12,960 nucleotides of DNA from an uncultured Clostridium sp. (GTDB taxonomy: Bacteria > Bacillota > Clostridia > Clostridiales > Clostridiaceae): the NCBI GenBank assembly GCA_934746785.1, contig CAKVFO010000096.1, positions 1 through 12,960 on the forward strand, read 5' to 3'. The translations under genes and the position numbers were made by a program. A model generated the notes under the pieces. It was not told where the DNA came from. It searched no databases and worked only from the letters and a program-made list of their open reading frames with translations. The first letter of the stretch is position 1. Each line of letters starts with the position of its first letter. Of this stretch, positions 9,256 through 12,960 are shown in pieces.

Positions 9256-9314
9256 TGCACAAAGTGGCTGACGCCACGCTTTTTAGCGCAGGAAGTCACT
9301 TTGTCAGCCATGCA
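9256..9314. repeat. GC-richer composite hairpin with alternative pairings
   Basis: GGCTGAC (9266-9272) pairs with GTCAGCC (9303-9309), and TGCA (9256-9259) pairs with TGCA (9311-9314). Inside lies CGCT-TTTT-AGCG (9277-9288). Two competing helices use the same bases: ACAAAGTG (9259-9266) with CACTTTGT (9297-9304), and GTGGC-TGAC-GCCAC (9264-9277). A small hairpin, CAGAA/TTCTG (9244-9257), precedes it. The GC content stands out from the surroundings. It could be a structured RNA or a mobile-element relic. Confidence 0.55.
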
Positions 9315-9387
9315 AAAGGTTCTAAAAGCAAAATAATTTCGTATTAAAATACAATTTAATTATTTTGCTTTTTGGTTCTTTTGCGGC
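9307..9387. repeat. Long imperfect hairpin, possible bidirectional terminator
   Basis: A perfect 15-bp inverted repeat (9324-9338 with 9358-9372) contains an inner GTAT/ATAC stem (9341-9352). It is extended by GCAAAAG/CTTTTGC (9312-9318 with 9378-9384) and GCC/GGC (9307-9309 with 9385-9387), with five-base internal loops. The plus-strand arm ends in a short T run, so it may terminate plus-strand transcription. Confidence 0.6.
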
Positions 9388-9396
9388 CTACAATTA

Positions 9397-9491
9397 TTTT
9401 TTAACGTATTTACCAACTTGCATATCAGAAAGCTAGTAATAATCAGCGCTCGCTTTTAAAAAAAATTTTAAATTTCCTATACGTTAAAAAA
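9397..9491. repeat. Perfect 13-bp inverted repeat spaced 69 nt
   Basis: The 13 bases at 9397-9409 (T6 then AACGTAT) are the exact reverse complement of 9479-9491 (ATACGTT then A6). They bracket 69 nt of AT-rich DNA with no open frame. This could be the ends of a miniature element, or a long-range stem next to the aroA terminator. No target-site duplication is evident. Confidence 0.5.
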
Positions 9492-9519
9492 ACATAGATA
9501 CACCTAAGCATATCTATGT
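9484..9519 (-). terminator. Rho-independent terminator after the aroA pseudogene
   Basis: A 9-bp perfect stem (ACATAGATA at 9492-9500 with TATCTATGT at 9511-9519) has a 10-nt loop. On the minus strand it is followed at once by a run of seven T. It lies 15 nt past the aroA stop, the expected place. The stem is AT-rich but uninterrupted. Confidence 0.75.
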
Positions 9520-9534
9520 ATAAAAAAACATTTA

Positions 9535-10676
9535 TTAAATTTTATCTATTATATCAAAGTAATTTTCAAAAGTTTTAGCACAACATTTATAATTTTTAAT
9601 TGTTATATATCCTATACGCAATCCTATTAAAGTAAATGCCATTGCCATTCTATGATCATCATAAGTCTCAACAGCAGCTGGTACTATTTCACCAGGATAT
9701 ATGCATATTCCTTTATACTCTTCACTTTCTTCGCATTTAACTCCAAGTCTAGTTAATTCATTTACAATTGCTGATATCCTATCTGTCTCTTGAAAGCGTA
9801 TATGTGAAATATTCTTTATTATTGTTTTTGAAGAGGCAAAAGGTGCAATGGCTGCTAATGTCATTGTCTGATCTGAAAAATCATTCATATCTACAGTAAC
9901 ACCAGGATATTTTCTATCCTTAATTCCCTTAATACATATTCCTCTATCAGTTTCCTCCATTAAGCAGAAACACTATAATCTGAATTATGACATACAACTA
10001 ACTTATCATCCTCACATAATACATCAATTCCAAATTACTTCATCATAGCAAGAGTAAGTTTAATATAAGCTTAAGCTCCCTTAGTTCTACTTCCAGACAT
10101 TTTTATTTTAAGCCCTTCAGGCAATAAAACCCCAGACATAAGTAATGCACTTACAAATTGACTGCTTATAGTAGTATCAATTTCTACCTCATTTGAATTA
10201 ATATCACTGGAATGTATCTCAAAAGGAAAATGTCCTTCTTCTTCAAGACAATTTACTGTAACTCCTAAATCTTTAAGAGAATCTATAAGCTGTTTCATAG
10301 GTCTTTTCTTCATCTGATCTGAAGACTGCAAAACATAATCCCCTCCTGCAAAAGCCAGCATTGCAGTTAAAAATCTTGCTGCTGTTCCTGCACTTCTTAC
10401 ATTAATAGTGGCATTTCTATTTGGAATTACTCCTCCTAATCCACCTATTAACACTTCTTTTCTTTCTTCATTTATATCAATGTCAAACCCCAATTTTATT
10501 AAGCAATCTAAAAAAGCTTTAGAATCATCACTAAATAACACACCATTCAGTTTACATTTACCCTTAGATAATGCTGCTAAAAGAAGTGCTCTATTAGTTA
10601 TACTTTTAGAACCTGGTACATCTATCTCAATTTTTTTTACTTCTTTAACTTGTTTTACTTTATAATCTTCAGCCAT
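9535..10676 (-). pseudogene. aroA: 3-phosphoshikimate 1-carboxyvinyltransferase (EPSP synthase), disrupted
   Basis: This is a broken copy of the shikimate-pathway enzyme that joins PEP to shikimate 3-phosphate. The first 201 codons are intact in sense: PGSKSITNRALLLAAL, SAGTAARFLTAML, QMKKRPMKQLIDSL and SSQFVSALLMSG, ending at GSRTKGA before an in-frame TAA (10071-10073). The same frame continues AYIKLTLAMMK, then a second TAA (10035-10037). It runs on to 9963, where a third stop marks a frame change. The last 141 codons (9535-9960) carry DFSDQTMTLAAIAPFA, RFQETDRISAIVNEL and DDHRMAMAF. About 40-50 codons that should hold the HFNSMQGD region are missing at the junction. Total coding length is roughly 378 codons against about 425 expected. 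GGGG 10 nt before the ATG is intact, so translation could still start. Only a non-functional N-terminal domain would result. Confidence 0.92.
10066..10077. repeat. 6-bp tandem duplication that creates the first aroA stop
   Basis: TAAGCT occurs twice in tandem (10066-10071 and 10072-10077). On the coding strand AGCTTA-AGCTTA reads G-A-stop-A-Y-I. Deleting one copy restores G-A-Y-I-K with no stop, which matches the family. The duplication also makes a palindrome, AAGCTTAAGCTT. Confidence 0.8.
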
Positions 10677-10718
10677 CTACTTTTTGCCCCTTTGTTTTAT
10701 AGTATAAGTAAATTATCA

Positions 10719-11804
10719 TCATCTTCCTACAAAATTAAATGAGAATGTTTTATCTGAAAAAACAAAACCTACATAAACATCATTTGTTCCATTTTTCTTA
10801 TATCTAAAACAGTAAGCATTTTCTTCAATACCTTTATTAGAATTAAATACCTGGCCTACCTCTCCACCTTCTAAAAAACTATAGTCTGGATAAGCGTTAT
10901 CTAAAATTACTCTTGCTTCATATAAGGATATATCCATGAAATTATCATCAAATTCTTGATGAATATATTCTATTGTTTCTTTAATCTTATTATTTTTTAC
11001 AATATATAAATTTCCTCCTGCCCCTCCTAATTCACTGCATCTATATACATTCCTTGTTTTATCTCCTACGTAATATACGGCTTGTACATGATTATTTGTC
11101 TCTATTTTAGGATTTATCACATTAAATGCAAGGACTTTTTCTTTAATTCCATAAGCCTCAATACCATAATCATAGCTACATAGGAATGTTAAAAAAGCAC
11201 CTTCTTGTAATAAATTATTTACAAAATCAGCATCTTCCTTTAATATAAGTTTTTCAGCAGATGCTGAATTTAAAAGTTCTATTTTCCCATCTGATGACTT
11301 TATTGTATTAGATGCTTCACTGTTAATCAGTTTTACTAATTCCTTAAGTTTACTATCTGCACTGCTATATTTTTTACTTTCTATTAATTCTTTAGCTTCA
11401 AGAACCTTTTTACTTATATCATTTTTAAATTCTTCAGATAAAAATTCTAAATTAACACCTTCAATTTCCTTGACTACTTCACTTAAACTTTCTTTATTTT
11501 CATTACTTACTTTTTCCTCGAATAGTTCCAATAAAGATACCATACTATAAACTTGATCCTTATCTTCACTATCAATAACCCTTTGACACTTTTCCATTAA
11601 GTCATTATAATCTTTTTCATTTTTATCAAGTATATATTCCTCAAATTCTTTTTTATAGTCAGTTACATAATTACTAAATTCTTTTATATTTTTAATAGAT
11701 TTAGTATCATTATGCAAGTATAAAGCAGCCAAAATGCTTATAGATATAACTATAAAAACTGCCATTAGTAATATAACCCATGTTTTTTTGTTACCTTTTC
11801 TCAT
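10719..11804 (-). CDS. Membrane-anchored protein of unknown function, possible PepSY-like C-terminus
   Basis: I do not recognise this protein. From the preferred ATG it has 361 residues. There is a basic start (MRKGNKKTW), one membrane helix at about residues 8-27, then a Lys/Glu-rich helical region (about 35-170) likely to form coiled coil. A beta-rich domain at about 190-361 carries GGAGGNLYIVKNNKIKE and a closing segment, YCFRYKKNGTNDVYVGFVF. The last 70 residues loosely recall PepSY/YpeB domains, but that is a weak impression. The orientation would place the large C-terminal domain outside the cell. An ATG four codons upstream sits directly on AGAGGG, leaving no spacing. The ATG at 11802-11804, 12 nt after it, fits better. 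The gene is intact and ends 42 nt before aroA with no terminator between, so aroA may have been its second cistron. Confidence 0.72.
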   Translation of the reverse strand: MRKGNKKTWVILLMAVFIVISISILAALYLHNDTKSIKNIKEFSNYVTDYKKEFEEYILDKNEKDYNDLMEKCQRVIDSEDKDQVYSMVSLLELFEEKVSNENKESLSEVVKEIEGVNLEFLSEEFKNDISKKVLEAKELIESKKYSSADSKLKELVKLINSEASNTIKSSDGKIELLNSASAEKLILKEDADFVNNLLQEGAFLTFLCSYDYGIEAYGIKEKVLAFNVINPKIETNNHVQAVYYVGDKTRNVYRCSELGGAGGNLYIVKNNKIKETIEYIHQEFDDNFMDISLYEARVILDNAYPDYSFLEGGEVGQVFNSNKGIEENAYCFRYKKNGTNDVYVGFVFSDKTFSFNFVGR

Positions 11805-11848
11805 AATTTCTATCATCCCTCTTTTATCATTAGTTAAAGTTCTTTCAT

Positions 11849-11877
11849 ATTATATCATATTATTAATCATTATATAA
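11849..11877 (-). promoter_or_regulatory. Putative promoter of the membrane-anchored protein gene
   Basis: A perfect TATAAT (11849-11854, minus strand) lies 45 bp before the chosen ATG. The matching -35 position (11872-11877, TTATAT) is poor and overlaps the end of the upstream fragment. AT-rich context makes chance matches likely. Confidence 0.35.
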
Positions 11878-12157
11878 GGATTAACTTAAAATAAGTCTCA
11901 AATCCATTTAACATCCCCAAAACCTTAAGAATAAAAGGCAGTACCATGGACAGCAAAATAAAAGGCATAATAGAAATAACTAAGAACCTCCCTCTCTTAA
12001 TTTCTTCTGTAGTATAAACAAATCCACATAATCCATTAATCCCCCAACAAGTCTTATCTGATTTTAAAAAGTTAGGTATGAAAGAAGCATGGATAAATTC
12101 ATGTACTGTCATAAATACGAAAATCATAGCAACATATAATAATGTAGATAAATTCAA
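11870..12157 (-). CDS. DUF3267-like HExxH membrane protein, truncated fragment
   Basis: This 95-residue piece has the layout of DUF3267 family membrane proteins, which are putative zinc metalloproteases. A hydrophobic helix carries HEFIH (His19, Glu20, His23), followed by a G-FVYTTEEIKRGRF segment and a second hydrophobic helix pair. As I recall the family, members are about 180-190 residues. The N-terminal third with the first membrane helix and the C-terminal helix with its GD/NVxNA motif are absent. The frame opens with TTG, has no ribosome-binding site, and stays open back to a stop at 12188-12190. That suggests a decayed gene, not a true small protein. It lies 17 nt after the SUKH-3 fragment. 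It is probably non-functional. Confidence 0.55.
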   Translation of the reverse strand: MNLSTLLYVAMIFVFMTVHEFIHASFIPNFLKSDKTCWGINGLCGFVYTTEEIKRGRFLVISIMPFILLSMVLPFILKVLGMLNGFETYFKLILI

Positions 12158-12174
12158 ATTAAAGTTAATTAAAC

Positions 12175-12357
12175 TTATTTCAGTGCATTATACACATTTA
12201 TAATTCCTGCTCCAAATTCCTCCATAAAATTTCTCGCTGCCTCAAACACCTTATATCCTGATTTTTCCAAATACTCAATTTGCTTTGTAATATCTATCTT
12301 TCTTCCTTCATACCATCCTGCTTTTTTTAATAACTTCTTGGTTCTATCCTCTAACAT
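12175..12357 (-). CDS. SUKH-3-like immunity protein, C-terminally truncated
   Basis: The 60 residues match the start of SUKH-3 immunity proteins: LLKKAGWYEGRKID (9-22), then EYLEKSGYKVFEAARNFMEEFG (28-49). Full members run to about 140-150 residues. Here the homology stops after EEFG, and an unrelated 11-residue tail (AGIINVYNALK) leads to TAA. Most of the fold is therefore missing and the protein is probably inactive. The ATG overlaps the last 14 bases of the deaminase frame, and GGAAAGG lies 9 nt upstream. This is the classic coupled arrangement of a toxin with its cognate immunity gene. The tail loosely resembles the conserved end of DUF3267 proteins, which would make this a recombination scar. 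Confidence 0.68.
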   Translation of the reverse strand: MLEDRTKKLLKKAGWYEGRKIDITKQIEYLEKSGYKVFEAARNFMEEFGAGIINVYNALK

Positions 12358-12829
12358 TTATATCTACCTTTCCTATGTTATTTAGTTCTCTAAAAGTTCT
12401 TGAGCAATTCTCACATGGTTCTGCATAATACTTAGTTTTACTTTGTACACATTTGAAACTTATATCATAAAATTCTGCTCCATTTAATATTGCCTTTCTA
12501 GTACTCCATACTTCTGCACAATTTTCTACATTCCAATCTTCAAAAGATGGATTACCAGTTAATTCACTAATTTCCCTAGCCTCTATAGCTTGCATCTTAG
12601 TATTTTCAATTGAATCAGTTAACTTTTTCATTTCTTTTATGACACTATCTCTTGATAATCCTTTATTAATAAAAAACTCCTCTGATATTGAATTTAATAT
12701 ATATTTTTCAGTTAATGTATTCTCATAATACTTAGAATACGCTATAGATTCCTGTCCATACTTATCTAACAACTTTTCAAATAAACTTTTATCAAACACT
12801 TCTCGGATTAACCCCTTTATATTGGACAA
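12344..12829 (-). CDS. YwqJ-type deaminase toxin domain, C-terminal remnant
   Basis: The 161-residue frame ends in a cytidine-deaminase-superfamily domain of the YwqJ type. NCAEVW has the zinc ligand Cys104 and catalytic Glu106, and PCENC has zinc ligands Cys139 and Cys142. Residues 1-90 are helical and Lys/Glu-rich. These domains usually form the C-terminal tip of secreted polymorphic toxins and are thought to deaminate nucleic acids or nucleotides. The overlapping SUKH-3 gene supports that reading. The frame begins at TTG (12827-12829) with no ribosome-binding site, just after a TAG (12833-12835). Those first bases appear to belong to the IS3 element end, so the true N-terminus with its trafficking region has been removed. 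The catalytic motifs remain intact, but expression is doubtful. Confidence 0.7.
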   Translation of the reverse strand: MSNIKGLIREVFDKSLFEKLLDKYGQESIAYSKYYENTLTEKYILNSISEEFFINKGLSRDSVIKEMKKLTDSIENTKMQAIEAREISELTGNPSFEDWNVENCAEVWSTRKAILNGAEFYDISFKCVQSKTKYYAEPCENCSRTFRELNNIGKVDINVRG

Positions 12830-12960
12830 AATCTATTTAATTCTAAGTTTTTCTTAACTTTATATTTTTATACTTATTTTTTATAGATGCTCTCCAAGAT
12901 AAAGGGTATAAAATTCCCTTGGTGGCATATACCTTAAACTTGAATGTAATCTTCGTTCAT
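12823..12960 (-). mobile_element. End of an IS3-family insertion sequence
   Basis: The right edge holds the 3' end of an IS3-family element, with the transposase stop at 12881 followed by about 58 nt of non-coding DNA. I place the boundary at TGGACAAAAT (12823 onward). On the minus strand the element then ends in GTCCA-3', fitting the TG...CA termini of the family. The exact boundary is inferred because the other end and the target duplication are outside the window. Confidence 0.6.
12881..12960 (-). CDS. IS3-family transposase (OrfB), C-terminal end only
   Basis: The last 26 codons on this strand read ERRLHSSLRYMPPREFYTLY, then LGEHL and stop. This is the hallmark C-terminus of IS3-family integrase-type transposases (rve_3), where RR-H-SL-Y-P--F closes the catalytic domain. 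The rest, including the DDE core, lies beyond the right edge. Confidence 0.85.
   Translation of the reverse strand, partial: ERRLHSSLRYMPPREFYTLYLGEHL

Larger units (their letters stand above)
8983..9534. other. Long intergenic region without a credible gene
   Basis: This 550-base stretch separates the biosynthetic operon from the aroA pseudogene. No reading frame with a ribosome-binding site and a recognisable product was found on either strand; the best is a 16-codon minus-strand frame with no ribosome-binding site. The part from 8983 to about 9240 is nearly featureless AT-rich sequence, apart from an all-AT hairpin (9149-9158 with 9168-9177). The part from 9243 to 9519 is dense in inverted repeats, listed separately. 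I see no T-box, c-di-GMP or other riboswitch core that I recognise. Confidence 0.6.

Noticed and set aside
9243..9400. Possible riboswitch or T-box leader for the biosynthetic operon
   Set aside because: The hairpins lie about 300 nt upstream of the best promoter and so are not in the operon leader. No T-box or known riboswitch core was found.
9256..9491. CRISPR array
   Set aside because: The repeats are inverted, not regularly spaced direct repeats.
9535..9960. Reading the aroA 3' part as an independent gene starting at an ATG
   Set aside because: The ATG has no ribosome-binding site and falls at the deletion junction. The protein would be only the C-terminal part of EPSP synthase, without the N-terminal active-site residues.
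10408..10665. 85-codon plus-strand frame opposite the aroA pseudogene
   Set aside because: It mirrors the conserved PGSKSITNRA region of aroA, so it is a shadow.

Overview
The window looks like a low-GC Firmicute, most likely a Clostridium or close relative. It is strongly AT-rich, its codons favour A/T in third position, ribosome-binding sites are strong (AAGGAG, GGAAGG), and the AroA remnant and the HExxH membrane fragment resemble clostridial versions. I cannot name a species. Every gene I support lies on the minus strand.

Region 1 (1-8951) is a biosynthetic operon read right to left. The order is an AMP-forming fatty acyl ligase, a stand-alone acyl carrier protein, an alpha/beta hydrolase with a signal-like N-terminus, then a nonribosomal peptide synthetase (NRPS). 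The NRPS runs off the left edge after 2012 codons as C-A-T-C-A-(T...). A leading condensation domain directly behind a ligase/ACP pair is the usual layout for lipoinitiation, where a fatty acyl chain is activated, loaded on the ACP and joined to the first amino acid. The first adenylation pocket reads D-L-T-K-I-G-E-V-G plus Lys, one conservative change from the textbook asparagine code. The predicted early intermediate is therefore an N-acyl-asparaginyl-X chain. The second pocket (D-V-G-F-S-G-A-V-I) is not one I can assign. Termination and export genes, if present, lie to the left of the window.

Region 2 (8903-9534) is intergenic. It holds a likely operon promoter, a good-looking divergent plus-strand promoter, a GC-richer composite hairpin, an 80-base imperfect hairpin, a widely spaced perfect 13-bp inverted repeat, and a terminator for the gene to its right.

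Region 3 (9535-12960) looks like decaying DNA. aroA (EPSP synthase) is a pseudogene with two in-frame stops and an internal frameshifting deletion. One stop was created by a 6-bp tandem duplication. Next come an intact membrane-anchored protein of unknown function, a piece of a DUF3267-type HExxH membrane protein, a SUKH-3-like immunity protein cut to 60 residues, and the C-terminal deaminase domain of a YwqJ-type toxin. An IS3-family element at the right edge appears to have cut off the 5' end of the toxin gene. The last three genes look like the wreck of a polymorphic toxin/immunity locus.
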